Assembly: GCA_016218905.1 (NCBI GenBank)
Contig: JACRCS010000947.1
Coordinates: forward strand, 1-17,937
Source: Deltaproteobacteria bacterium
GTDB lineage: Bacteria; Desulfobacterota_C; Deferrisomatia; Deferrisomatales; JACRMM01
Reading direction: 5' to 3'
Length of the DNA: 17,937 bases
The notes under the pieces are model-generated. The model was not told the origin of the DNA. It searched no databases and saw only the letters and a program-made list of their open reading frames with translations. Position 1 is the stretch's first letter. Every line of letters starts with the position of its first letter. Positions 1 through 7,702 of the stretch are shown here, piece after piece. The position numbers and the translations under genes are program-made.

Positions 1-181
1 CGACGGAGCCCGAGAGGAGGGCCAGCTCGGCCTCGGTGAAGGCCTTGGGGGCGGCCGGGGAGTGGGCGAGGGTACGAATCACGGCGGGAAGCGTGCCGAG
101 GCGCTCGCGAAAGCGCTCGAGGAGCTCCCGCGCTTCGCCGTTCGGGGGGGCGTTTACGTCGACCGGGTCGATGCGGGTCAT
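1..181 (-). CDS. AhpD-like / carboxymuconolactone decarboxylase family protein, N-terminal part (runs off window start)
   Basis: Reading leftward from an ATG at 181-179, the frame stays open for 60 codons to the window edge. The protein begins MTRIDPVDVN and has a helical segment ELLERFRERLGTLPAVIRT followed by LAHSPAAPKAFTE. This is the N-terminal pattern of peroxidase-related AhpD-like / carboxymuconolactone decarboxylase proteins (a short PpVD-type lead, then a helix, then 'lAHSPa'). The catalytic CxxC or His region would lie beyond the window, so a redox versus decarboxylase role cannot be decided. The Shine-Dalgarno is weak (gcgagag just upstream). The gene is divergent from the sigma-54 activator at 365, with about 183 bp between them that could hold promoters for both. 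The family call rests on an N-terminal pattern only. Confidence 0.6.
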   Translation of the reverse strand, partial: MTRIDPVDVNAPPNGEARELLERFRERLGTLPAVIRTLAHSPAAPKAFTEAELALLSGSV

Positions 182-364
182 GGCGTCTCTCGCTGGTTCA
201 GTGGCCGTGGAGGTCATGCCCCTTTGCAGCGAGCGTGCCAGGGCTATCGGACGGTGTAAGGGCGTGTAGTTACTGGGACGTGCCGTCGTGCGGGCGCCGC
301 CGGCCTCGCCGCGAAAACTCGTCGCCCGCGAAATCTCGTCGTCTCCTGGTGAACGAGGTGCCCG

Positions 365-1960
365 ATGCCGCTCCTCGGCGAGACCGCCGAACGGAACCTC
401 GAAATCTTCGTGGAGTTCCTCGTGAGCGTCGTAATGGAGCGCTCCCCCGAGGGAATCCTTCGGAGCTTCGAGGAGTACCTCTCCAAGCGCCCGACCATTG
501 CCCGGTTCTGCATCTGGCTCGCGGAGCGGGCTGAAGAGGGTCCGCTTCTGCGGCTCGCCTCGACCCGCGGTCGGAGTGCCACCGGCCCCGCGGAGTGGCG
601 ACGCCCCGGCGGCGATTACCGCGTCGTGGGGTGTGCGGAGCCGGTGATCGGCCGGGCGGCTGCGGAGGGAAAGCAGGCGTGGGCCGGCGACCAGGGTGCG
701 TGGGACCGGGGCCGGCCCGCCTGGGCCGGGGAGGCGGGGTTCCTTGCGTACATCGCGACCCCCTTCCTCCACGACGGCGAAGTCCAGGGCGTATTCGCCG
801 TCTTCTACGACCATCCCGTGAGCGAATACCTCGACGACTGGAGGAAGAGACAGGTCCTCATGGGCCAGTACCTGGCCGCGGCCCTGGCGAACGCCCGGGC
901 GCTCCAGGAGATCGAGGGCCTCAGGGCCCGGCTCGCCGAAGAGAACGAGTACCTGCGCGACGAGGTCCGCGACGTCCAGTCCTTCGGGCCGATCGTCGGC
1001 GGCAGCGCGGCCCTCCGGCGGCTCGTGGAGCAGGTGGCGCTCGTCGCGCCGACCGAGGCCTCGGTCCTCCTCCTGGGGGAGTCCGGCACCGGAAAGGAGC
1101 TCGTGGCGCGGGCCCTCCACGAGGGGAGCCGCCGCCGGGACGGCCCCCTCGTCCGGGTGAACTGCGCCTCCGTCCCGAGGGAGCTCTTCGAGAGCGAGTT
1201 CTTCGGCCACATCAGGGGAGCCTTCACGGGGGCGCTCCGGGACCGCGCGGGCCGGTTCGAGCTCGCTGACGGTGGGACGCTCTTCCTGGACGAGGTGGGG
1301 GAGATTCCGCTCGAGCTCCAGGCCAAGCTCCTGCGGGTGCTCCAGGAGGGGACCTACGAGCGGATCGGGGACGAGAAGACGCGAAAGGTCGATGTGCGGC
1401 TCGTCGCCGCCACAAACCGTCCCTTGGCGACCGAGGCGGCGGCCGGAAGGTTTCGGCAGGATCTCTACTTCCGGCTGAGCGTCTTCCCCATCGAGGTCCC
1501 GCCGCTGCGCGAAAGGCCTGAAGACATCCCGGATCTCGCGCGTCACTTCCTCCGTCTGACGAGCCGCCGGCTGGGCCTTCCCGAGCCGAGTCTCAAACGC
1601 GGCCACCTGCTCGCGCTCCAGGCCTACGACTGGCCCGGCAACGTCAGAGAGCTCCAGAACGTCATCGAGCGGGCGCTGATCCTGGGCCGCGGCCGGGCGC
1701 TCTACTTCCCGCTCCCGGGCCAGGAGCCGGCTCCCGAGCCCGTCGGTCCCCAGGCTTCGCCCGTCGAGCAGAGGGTGCTCACCGAGGACGAGCTGAGGGC
1801 CCTCGAGCGAAGGAACGTCGCCCGCGCGCTGGAGCGCGCGGGCTGGAAGACTCAAGGCCCGGGCAGCGCGGCCGAGTTCCTCGGAGTGGCCCCCACCACC
1901 TTGCGGACCCGACTGAAGGCGCTCGGCGTCGAGAGACGGCCGGGAGGGGGAGCGCCGTGA
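365..1960 (+). CDS. Sigma-54-dependent activator, GAF - AAA+ - Fis-type HTH (first of a tandem pair)
   Basis: The protein is 531 aa. Residues about 15-175 form a GAF-like sensor domain (FLAYIATPFLHDGEVQGVFAVFY is typical). A coiled linker follows at about 178-203 (LRARLAEENEYLRDE), then the AAA+ domain with Walker A GESGTGKE at 238-245, the sigma-54 contact loop GAFTGA at 285-290, Walker B TLFLDE at 305-310 and FRQDLYFRLSVFP at about 363-375. The C-terminus, about 498-522, is a Fis/FhlA-type helix-turn-helix (AAEFLGVAPTTLRTRLKALG). All parts of a working enhancer-binding protein are present. There is no receiver domain, so the GAF domain probably senses a small ligand. The ATG follows GAGGTG at 355-360. 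Its stop overlaps the next gene by 4 bp, so the two are cotranscribed and coupled. I see no convincing -24/-12 promoter in the window, so its targets are unknown. Confidence 0.92.
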   Translation: MPLLGETAERNLEIFVEFLVSVVMERSPEGILRSFEEYLSKRPTIARFCIWLAERAEEGPLLRLASTRGRSATGPAEWRRPGGDYRVVGCAEPVIGRAAAEGKQAWAGDQGAWDRGRPAWAGEAGFLAYIATPFLHDGEVQGVFAVFYDHPVSEYLDDWRKRQVLMGQYLAAALANARALQEIEGLRARLAEENEYLRDEVRDVQSFGPIVGGSAALRRLVEQVALVAPTEASVLLLGESGTGKELVARALHEGSRRRDGPLVRVNCASVPRELFESEFFGHIRGAFTGALRDRAGRFELADGGTLFLDEVGEIPLELQAKLLRVLQEGTYERIGDEKTRKVDVRLVAATNRPLATEAAAGRFRQDLYFRLSVFPIEVPPLRERPEDIPDLARHFLRLTSRRLGLPEPSLKRGHLLALQAYDWPGNVRELQNVIERALILGRGRALYFPLPGQEPAPEPVGPQASPVEQRVLTEDELRALERRNVARALERAGWKTQGPGSAAEFLGVAPTTLRTRLKALGVERRPGGGAP

Positions 1961-3537
1961 CCTCCGCCGGAACCGTGGACATCGGCGACGTCCGCCCCTT
2001 CCTCGATTTTCTCTTGCCGCTCGCGCTGGAGCGGACGCTCCAGGGGGTGTTTTCCCGCGCCGAGCAGTACGCCGACACCCGGCCCCACTTCGCCCGTGGG
2101 TGCATGTGGCTGCTCGAGGAGCCTGCCGCGGGAGAGCCGCCGGTCCTGCGCCTGGCTGCGAACCGCGGGAAGACCGAGACGCTCCCCTCGGACTGGCGGC
2201 ACTCCCGGGGGGACTACACCACGGTGCCCCTGGACGAGCCGATCGTCGGGCGGGTAGCCAGGGACGGCGTCCAGCTCTCGGCCGCGGACGAGGCGGGCTG
2301 GGACCGGCCGCCCTGGGCGAGGGAGGCGGGGATCGTCTCGTACGCCGCCTCTCCCATGGTCCACAAGGGGGAGGTCCTCGGTGTCACCGCAACCTTCTAC
2401 AACCGCCCCTGCCCCGAGTACCTGGCCACGTGGCTGCGGTGGCACAGCGTCCTCGGGCACTATCTCGGAGCGGCGGTGGCGAACGCCCGGGCCTTCGAGG
2501 CCATCGAGCGGCTGCGGGCGCGGCTCACCCTGGAAAACGAGTACCTACGGGAAGAGGCCAGAGAGGTCCAGGCCTTCGGGGAGATCCTGGGCGAGAGCCC
2601 TGCCATGCGGAGGATGCTCTCCCACGTCGCGCGCGTGGCCCCCACCGACGCGAGCGTGCTCCTGCTGGGCGAGTCGGGGACGGGCAAGGAGCTCGTCGCC
2701 CGGGCGATCCACGAAGGGAGCCGGCGGCGCGAGCGCACCCTGGTCAAGGTGAACTGCGCCTCCGTCCCCCGGGAGCTCTTCGAAAGCGAGTTCTTCGGCC
2801 ACGTGCGGGGTTCGTTCACGGGAGCCGTCAAGGACCGGACGGGCCGGTTCGAGCTCGCCGAGGGCGGGACGCTCTTCCTGGACGAGGTGGGGGAGATCCC
2901 GCTGGAACTGCAGCCGAAGCTCCTGCGCGTCCTCCAGGAGGGCACCTTCGAGCGGATCGGGGACGAGAAGACCCGTAGGGTCGACGTGCGGGTGATCGCG
3001 GCCACGAACCGTGACCTCTCCGGCGAGGTGGCGGCGGGCCGATTCCGCCAGGACCTCTACTTCCGTCTGAGCGTCTTCCCGATCGAGCTCCCGCCCCTGC
3101 GGGAACGGCCGGAGGACCTCCCCGTTCTGGCCCGGCACTTCCTGGCGCTCGCCTGTAGGAGGCTCGGAACCCCGCCGCCCGCGCTCACGGCCGCTCACGA
3201 GACGCGGCTTCGGGAGTACGACTGGCCGGGAAACGTGAGGGAGCTCCAGAACCTCGTCGAACGCACCGCCATCCTGAGCCGCGGCGGAGAGCTCCTGCTG
3301 CCGCCGCTCCCCAGGAGTCGCCCGGCTCCGCCCGCTTCGTCCTTGCCGGATCCCGACGGCGGCGCGATTCTCACGGACGCGCAGTGGCGGGAGCTCGAGC
3401 GCCGAAACCTCCTCCTGGCCCTGGAGCAGACCGGCTGGACGTTGCAGGGACCGGGCAGCGCCGCCGAGCTCCTGGGGATCCCGCCCACGACGCTCCGGTC
3501 CCGGATGAAGGCGCTCGGCGTGGAGCGGGCGAGGTAG
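1957..3537 (+). CDS. Sigma-54-dependent activator, GAF - AAA+ - Fis-type HTH (second paralogue, GSFTGA variant)
   Basis: The protein is 526 aa and starts at a GTG sharing GTGA with the upstream stop, after a purine-rich GGGAGGGGGAG. It aligns with the first activator without gaps over roughly the first 350 residues, so the key motifs have the same numbering: GAF region about 15-175, coiled linker about 178-203, Walker A GESGTGKE 238-245, Walker B TLFLDE 305-310, and a C-terminal HTH ending TTLRSRMKALGVERAR. The contact loop reads GSFTGA at 285-290 instead of GAFTGA. The GAF domains differ much more than the AAA+ domains, which suggests a tandem duplication followed by divergence in ligand sensing. 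The two may form mixed hexamers, which is inference. The hairpin at 3568-3595 probably ends the transcript. Confidence 0.92.
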   Translation: MTSAGTVDIGDVRPFLDFLLPLALERTLQGVFSRAEQYADTRPHFARGCMWLLEEPAAGEPPVLRLAANRGKTETLPSDWRHSRGDYTTVPLDEPIVGRVARDGVQLSAADEAGWDRPPWAREAGIVSYAASPMVHKGEVLGVTATFYNRPCPEYLATWLRWHSVLGHYLGAAVANARAFEAIERLRARLTLENEYLREEAREVQAFGEILGESPAMRRMLSHVARVAPTDASVLLLGESGTGKELVARAIHEGSRRRERTLVKVNCASVPRELFESEFFGHVRGSFTGAVKDRTGRFELAEGGTLFLDEVGEIPLELQPKLLRVLQEGTFERIGDEKTRRVDVRVIAATNRDLSGEVAAGRFRQDLYFRLSVFPIELPPLRERPEDLPVLARHFLALACRRLGTPPPALTAAHETRLREYDWPGNVRELQNLVERTAILSRGGELLLPPLPRSRPAPPASSLPDPDGGAILTDAQWRELERRNLLLALEQTGWTLQGPGSAAELLGIPPTTLRSRMKALGVERAR

Positions 3538-4201
3538 AGGGTGCTTCGCGGACTGCCAAAAAGAAGGGCCGGAGACCACTTGCGTGGAGTCCGGCCGGCG
3601 GGATCTAGTCTGGGCTGAGGCCACTCGCGATCGTCGTCGCTACCGTCCTTCTTGAGCCGCGAGCGCTCAAGGGGAACTCAGCCGCTACGGGGTGGGCTGC
3701 CTCACTTCGGCACCAAAGTCCCGACCGAAAGAGATCAGTTCATTGTCCGTGGGCGATCTTGGCACGTCAGCCTCGCTTTCCGAAGCGTTCCCCTCGGCAG
3801 TGGAGCGACGACCGCACTGGAGGTCCTGACGCTTCGAGTGCCAGTAGGCCACGCGACTTGGTCCCCGGTTATGGGGGAGATCACCCAAACACCATAGGGG
3901 AGAAGTCTCTTTTTCGGAGCGGAACGGCCCCGTCCGGACTACCGCGCGGCGGTACCGGGCCTGCTTGGAGGCGCTCGCCGACCCGCTGGCCGCGCGCGCC
4001 GGAGTTCTGTACGCCGCCTCTTCTCTACGCCAGGCGGGGGGGCGACGTTGCTGCGGCCCTTCTCCGCGACGCGCCCGAGTGGGACAATCGCTTTTCCACG
4101 CCGCCATCTGTCCTGCTGCGCCCGAGCTCTCGGGGGCAAAGGAGGGCCACTGTTCACGCAGCTGCATCCGGCGATCGCCCGAGGGGCGGAAAGGTCTGAG
4201 G
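3538..4201 (+). other. Gene-poor intergenic region of about 660 bp
   Basis: I find no credible gene on either strand. The open frames here are rich in Arg, Pro and Gly and lack family motifs. The region holds the hairpin at 3568-3595 and a weak half-matching copy of the Crp/Fnr-type box at 3868-3887 (GTTATGG-N6-TCACCCA). The stretch 3700-3910 is less G+C-rich than its surroundings, as promoter DNA often is. The stretch 3960-4200 is again G+C-rich and stays open in frame with the MBL gene, but it shows no homology I can recognise. Confidence 0.5.
3568..3595 (+). terminator. Stem-loop after the sigma-54 activator pair
   Basis: GCCGGA (3568-3573) pairs with TCCGGC (3590-3595). After a 2-base internal mismatch, CCAC pairs with GTGG around a TTGC tetraloop. 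It lies 31 bp past the stop. There is no T-tract, so it may be a weak or Rho-assisted terminator. Confidence 0.4.
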
Positions 4202-4882
4202 GTGAGCCCGGTCGTTGAGGTCCTCGACGGCCTCTTCTTCATCGAGCGAGGGTATCTGAGCGGGAACCACTTCGCCTTCCGCTCGCCCGCCCCCGTCCTG
4301 ATCGACACCGCTTACTCCTCCGGGAGGGGCGAGACCTTCGCGCGGCTGGAGGCGCTGGGGGTGGATTGGCGCAGGACCCGGCTCATCGTCAACACGCACT
4401 GCCACTGCGACCACGTGGGCGCCAACAGGCAGATCCAGCAGGCATCCGGGTGCGAGGTGGCGATGCACGGCTTCGGCCGGCGGATCATCGCCGCGAGGGA
4501 TTCCTGGTCGACCTGGTGGGACTACTACCACCAGGAGGCGGAGTTCTACGACTGCACGCGGGAGCTGGAGGACGCCGAGCCGCTCGCCATCGGACCCCAC
4601 GAGTTCGAGGTGATCCACACGCCCGGCCACTCCCGGGACGGGATCGTCCTCTACCACCGGAAGGAAAAGCTCCTCCTCTCCGCCGACACCCTCTGGGAGT
4701 CCGACCTGGCCGTCCTCACGACTCGGGTGGAGGGAAGCGGCGCCGCCGGTGCCTGGGCCGAGTCTCTTGAGCGGCTCTCAAGGCTCGACGTGCGGCTCGT
4801 GTATCCCGGCCACGGGAGGCCTTTCCCCGGCTTCCGAGAAGCACTTCGCCGGTCCCGGGAGCGGGTTCTCCGCTACCGCTAG
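4202..4882 (+). CDS. MBL-fold metallo-hydrolase, cut short by an in-frame amber codon
   Basis: A GTG start at 4202 is preceded by GGAAAGG (4188-4194, 7 bp spacing). The frame gives 226 aa before TAG at 4880-4882. All metal ligands of a metallo-beta-lactamase-fold hydrolase are visible: THCHCDH (H66, H68, D70, H71), H143 in HTPGHS, D162 in SADTLW and H204 in YPGHG. This pattern fits glyoxalase II-like hydrolases of thioesters or esters. The substrate is unknown, and a CoA-thioester hydrolase would suit the neighbourhood. Downstream of the stop the same frame continues with family-like sequence (next entry), so this is probably a nonsense-mutated gene whose full length was about 308 aa. The catalytic core is complete, so partial function is possible. 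An upstream in-frame extension to 3965 was rejected as non-homologous. Confidence 0.8.
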   Translation: MSPVVEVLDGLFFIERGYLSGNHFAFRSPAPVLIDTAYSSGRGETFARLEALGVDWRRTRLIVNTHCHCDHVGANRQIQQASGCEVAMHGFGRRIIAARDSWSTWWDYYHQEAEFYDCTRELEDAEPLAIGPHEFEVIHTPGHSRDGIVLYHRKEKLLLSADTLWESDLAVLTTRVEGSGAAGAWAESLERLSRLDVRLVYPGHGRPFPGFREALRRSRERVLRYR

Positions 4883-5128
4883 AGTCCGGAGCTCGCGGCC
4901 GACGACCTGCTCCGGAAGATCACGGTCTACACGCTCCTCATGCGAGGCGGGGTCGCGGGCGAGACCTTCTTCGACGAGCTCATGTCTACGACCTGGTTTC
5001 CGGACACGGTCGAGCGTTTCTTCGACGGGGAGTACCGGCGAAAGTTCGACGAGGTCCTGCGCCGGCTCGGAGAGCGCTCCGTGCTCGGGACGGAGGGCGG
5101 CCGGCTCATGACGAGCGTGAAACCTTAG
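4883..5128 (+). pseudogene. 3' part of the MBL-fold hydrolase gene, downstream of the amber codon
   Basis: Directly after the TAG, in the same frame, translation gives SPELAADDLLRKITVYTLLM, then MRGGVAGETFFDELMSTTWFPDTV in two overlapping pieces, and ends GGRLMTSVKP at a TAG (5126-5128). A helical 'TLLMrGG...f...l..t.WFPdtv..ff.g.y..kf.evL..L..rgvl...gGrl.t.vkp' tail is what I expect at the C-terminus of this MBL subgroup. It is therefore the severed C-terminal domain, not a separate gene. An internal ATG at 4940 could start a 62-aa peptide, but no good Shine-Dalgarno precedes it. The amber codon is one base (C to T) from CAG (Gln). Confidence 0.7.
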
Positions 5129-5142
5129 GAGAGCGGGCGGGC

Positions 5143-5179
5143 TCTGCCCCGACAAACGGGCCGGGGCAGACCCCGGCCC
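5143..5179. terminator. Two overlapping stem-loops between convergent genes
   Basis: Two perfect 9-bp hairpins compete for the same bases. TCTGCCCCG (5143-5151) pairs with CGGGGCAGA (5162-5170). Alternatively GGGCCGGGG (5158-5166) pairs with CCCCGGCCC (5171-5179) around a CAGA loop. The element lies between the convergent MBL remnant and the binding-protein gene, where a bidirectional terminator is expected. No T-run follows on either strand. Confidence 0.55.
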
Positions 5180-5202
5180 TTCAGTCAGCTTGCACTGTCT
5201 GG

Positions 5203-6396
5203 CTACTCGTCGAGCCGCGATTCGGCCAGTTTTCCCCCCTTCATGGCGAGCCAGCCGCTGATGGGCATGAAGCGCCCGCTGCGACCCTCGACCATCATGC
5301 CGGTCGAGAGAGCGTGGTGATCGGCGGGGCTAAAAGAGATCGGCGGAACGATTCCGCTCTCCCAGTCCTTGATGGACTCCATCGCCTTGATCAGCCCCTC
5401 GCGGGTCAGGTCCCGGCCCGCGCGCTTCATCCCCTCGACCGCCAGCATCGCGTAAAAATACCCGTAGATGTTGAAACGGTTGGGCACGGCTTTGGGTTCG
5501 TACTTGGCCAGTATTTCCCGGTACTTTTGCATGGCCGGCAGCTTGGAGTAACGGGGCTCCGGCCAGGGCGTGAAGCCCCAGACGCCTTCGCCCTCGGCGC
5601 CGGCGAGCGAGAGGAACGTCTCATCCGTCAGAGGCGAGGTCCCGATGAATTTTGTGTGCTTCCAGCCGGCTTTCGCCGCCTCCTTCAGCACCTGCGAGCC
5701 CTGTCCCGGCGTGAGGGCGAGAAGGCAGGCATCGAGGTTCGCGGCTGACATCTTCGCCACCTGCACCGTCGCGTCCGAGGCTCCTCGCCGGATCGACTCG
5801 CCCGCGGCGAGCTCGAGGTTCAGCGCCTTGAGCTCCTCCTTCAGCAGCTCATAGAAGGGGATCCCGTAGGCGTCGTCCTGGTACACGATGCCGATCCGCT
5901 TCAATCCCTTCTTCTCCACCAGCCAGCGGCAGATGATCCGCGTCTGCAAATCCCAGAAGGGTTCGGAGGTGAAGACGTACTTCTTCCCCGAGAGTCCCGG
6001 ATCCCCTTGTGCCGGGAAGAGGTCCGGGACCTTTTTCTCCTCCAAATAAGGCACTACCGCTTTCGAGGTAGCCGTGCCCATCGTATTGATGATTGCAAAG
6101 ACTCCGTCCTGCTCGACGAGCCGCTTTATGTTGGCCACCGCATCCTGAGGTTTATAGGCGTCGTCGTACCACTTCCACTCAATCAGTCGCCCGTTTACGC
6201 CGCCCTGGGCATTCACGTGCTTCAGGTAGGCCTCCACTCCGACGAGTTGCTGAGTGCCTCCGAAGGCGATGGGGCCGGTGAGCGAGTTGGAGGTGCCGAT
6301 GAGGATCTTCTTCTCGGTCAGCCCCACCTCGGCCCGAGCAGGCACCGCAGCCATGAACACGCCCAGCAGCAGAGTCAGCCCGAGAGCTCTCTTCAT
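5203..6396 (-). CDS. Branched-chain amino-acid-type ABC transporter substrate-binding protein (periplasmic)
   Basis: The protein is 397 aa. The start ATG at 6396-6394 has a strong AAGGAGGT Shine-Dalgarno about 4 bp upstream, which makes it preferable to an in-frame ATG 25 codons earlier. A signal peptide (MKR, hydrophobic core LGLTLLLGVFMAAV, cleavage after ARA) has no lipobox Cys, so the product should be soluble in the periplasm. The mature protein opens with KKILIGTSNSLTGPIAFGG, the type I periplasmic-binding (LivJ/LivK, Peripla_BP_6) hallmark, and continues with GRLIEWKWYDDAYKPQDAV. Relatives bind leucine-type amino acids, but many in catabolic clusters bind aromatic or other organic acids; the ligand here is unknown. 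No permease genes are in the window, and only wrecked livG/livF pieces occur at 16688-17098. Upstream lies a Crp/Fnr-type operator with a CATAAT -10 hexamer, so it is probably co-regulated with the CoA operons. Confidence 0.92.
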   Translation of the reverse strand: MKRALGLTLLLGVFMAAVPARAEVGLTEKKILIGTSNSLTGPIAFGGTQQLVGVEAYLKHVNAQGGVNGRLIEWKWYDDAYKPQDAVANIKRLVEQDGVFAIINTMGTATSKAVVPYLEEKKVPDLFPAQGDPGLSGKKYVFTSEPFWDLQTRIICRWLVEKKGLKRIGIVYQDDAYGIPFYELLKEELKALNLELAAGESIRRGASDATVQVAKMSAANLDACLLALTPGQGSQVLKEAAKAGWKHTKFIGTSPLTDETFLSLAGAEGEGVWGFTPWPEPRYSKLPAMQKYREILAKYEPKAVPNRFNIYGYFYAMLAVEGMKRAGRDLTREGLIKAMESIKDWESGIVPPISFSPADHHALSTGMMVEGRSGRFMPISGWLAMKGGKLAESRLDE

Positions 6397-6509
6397 GATT
6401 ACCTCCTTCGGTGCGGGTTCAGCGCCGTGATCGGGTTCCCGGAGCTGAGATGGCCTGCCGCAGGACTTCACGGCGACAAACGGTATTATGCTTCATGGAG
6501 GAGCTAAAG

Positions 6510-6529
6510 TCTGTGATCCAGCTCATAAA
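6510..6529 (-). promoter_or_regulatory. Crp/Fnr-type operator for the binding-protein gene
   Basis: On the minus strand the site reads TTTATGA-GCTGGA-TCACAGA. A -10-like CATAAT (6490-6485) begins 20 bases after the box. With a start near 6478 the box centre is at about -41.5, the class II activator position, leaving a leader of about 82 nt. It matches the boxes at 6738 and 12741 in both half-sites. Confidence 0.7.
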
Positions 6530-6737
6530 CTGGAAAAAATCTCCGACCGCTGATGGGTGTGAATGAGCTAGTGTTTTATGCTGCTGCCCTAATGGGCTGC
6601 CGAGGAATGCGGGGGAGACGTCCAAGGCGAGGCAGACACTAAGGGCCGCCAGCCCCTAGCCGCGAGAGTCGCCCGCTCGTCAGGCAATGCACGAACGCCT
6701 TCTTATTGTGGTGCTCGGCTGAAACAATTATTTTCGA

Positions 6738-6757
6738 TTTATGACACACATCATAGA
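6738..6757 (+). promoter_or_regulatory. Crp/Fnr-type operator for the enoyl-CoA hydratase operon
   Basis: The site reads TTTATGA-CACACA-TCATAGA and contains the perfect inverted repeat TATGA-N6-TCATA. A -10-like TAGTAT at 6778-6783 begins 21 bases after the box, giving a start near 6790 and a leader of about 80 nt. A second possible -10, TATAAA, lies at 6787-6792. Confidence 0.7.
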
Positions 6758-6869
6758 AATAACGGTAGCTTACGCAATAGTATGTCTATAAACCTTTGGT
6801 TGGTCCTCCAAATAGCGCGAGCAGGCGATGCTCCACCCGAGACCTTGGCTAAGACATAGGAGGAACGAC

Positions 6870-7661
6870 GTGGCATATGAAACGATCCTCTTCGAGAAGA
6901 AGGACGGCGTTGGGCGAATCACCCTGAACCGGCCGGAGGCTCTGAACGCCCTGAACAAGCCCATGGTGATCGAGCTCGGCGAGGCCCTCGACGCGGCGGA
7001 GAAGGACGAGGAGATCCGGGTGATCGTCCTCAGCGGCAGCGGTCGCGCCTTCTGCGTGGGATTCGACCTCAAGATGGCCGCCGGACCTGAGATGGCCACG
7101 CTCCATGCCCAGCAGGAGTGGTGCCGTTACTGCAATCAGGTGATGCTCGAGCGGATCGAGAATAGCTACAAGCCGGTCATCGCCGCCCTGAACGGCTACA
7201 CGCTCGCCGGCGGGTTCGAGATCATGCTCTCGGCAGACCTCGTCATCGCCGCAGAAGACGCGATCATCGGCGACCAGCACGTGAACGGGGGCTTCATCGG
7301 CGCAGGCGGCGCTCCTTACCGGCTGGCGGTGCTCCTGGGGCTGCGCAAGGCCAAGGAACTGGTGTTCACCGCCAAGCGGATCACGGGCACGGAGGCTGCG
7401 GCAATCGGCCTGGTCAACCGTGCGGTGCCGGCAGCCGAGCTCGAGAGCGCAGTTCGGGAGGTGACGGACGTCCTGGCCGGCTACAGCCCCACCGCCTTGC
7501 GCTACACCAAGACGATCATGAACCGGACGGCTTACCTGAACGCGCCCGCCGGCCTCGACCTGACCCTCCTCTACGCCATGATGAACAACGCTTCCTACGA
7601 CTACAGCGAGGGCGTCCGGGCGTTCAACGAAAAGAGAAAGCCCGTCTTCAAGGGCATGTAG
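6870..7661 (+). CDS. Enoyl-CoA hydratase/isomerase family protein
   Basis: The protein is 263 aa, starting at GTG 6870 with AGGAGG at 6858-6863 (6 bp spacing). It is a crotonase-fold protein: ITLNRPEALNALN near the start, oxyanion-hole segments GRAFCVGFDL (59-68) and NGYTLAGGFEIMLSADL (108-124), and GFIGAGGAPYRL later. E117 matches one catalytic Glu of rat mitochondrial enoyl-CoA hydratase (E144). The position of the second (E164) reads GDQH, with His137 where Glu is usual, a pattern seen in other crotonase subgroups. The likely role is hydration of the 2-enoyl-CoA made by the acyl-CoA dehydrogenases downstream, but hydrolysis or isomerisation is possible given the missing Glu. It is first in its operon, 41 bp before the DUF35 gene, under the 6738 operator. 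Confidence 0.92.
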   Translation: MAYETILFEKKDGVGRITLNRPEALNALNKPMVIELGEALDAAEKDEEIRVIVLSGSGRAFCVGFDLKMAAGPEMATLHAQQEWCRYCNQVMLERIENSYKPVIAALNGYTLAGGFEIMLSADLVIAAEDAIIGDQHVNGGFIGAGGAPYRLAVLLGLRKAKELVFTAKRITGTEAAAIGLVNRAVPAAELESAVREVTDVLAGYSPTALRYTKTIMNRTAYLNAPAGLDLTLLYAMMNNASYDYSEGVRAFNEKRKPVFKGM

Positions 7662-7702
7662 CCGGAATGAGGCGGTCCTGGAAGGCCAGTGAGGAGGTCG
7701 CC

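Larger units (their letters stand above)
6397..6869. promoter_or_regulatory. Divergent regulatory region between the binding-protein gene and the hydratase operon
   Basis: This 473-bp gap is more A+T-rich than its surroundings, especially 6720-6800. It holds two copies of the TTTATGA-N6-TCAyAGA operator, one for each divergent unit (6510-6529 and 6738-6757), each with a -10-like hexamer at class II spacing. The stretch 6560-6720 between the two promoters shows nothing I can interpret. Confidence 0.7.

Noticed and set aside
197..236. GTGGAGGTCATGCCCCTTTGC as a sigma-54 promoter before the first activator
   Set aside because: The GG to GC spacing is off by two bases.
3759..3776. TTGGCACG followed by CTCGCTTT, resembling a sigma-54 -24/-12 promoter
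   Set aside because: GG and GC are separated by 12 bases instead of the required 10, and the -12 element is not TTGC.
3965..4201. Upstream in-frame extension of the MBL gene to an ATG at 3965
   Set aside because: The added 79 residues are low-complexity and Cys/Arg-rich, whereas the GTG at 4202 has a ribosome site and gives the normal family N-terminus.
3685..4308. Long minus-strand open frame in the gene-poor region
   Set aside because: Arg/Pro/Ser-rich with no family motif; it overlaps the MBL start on the other strand and looks like a chance frame in G+C-rich DNA.
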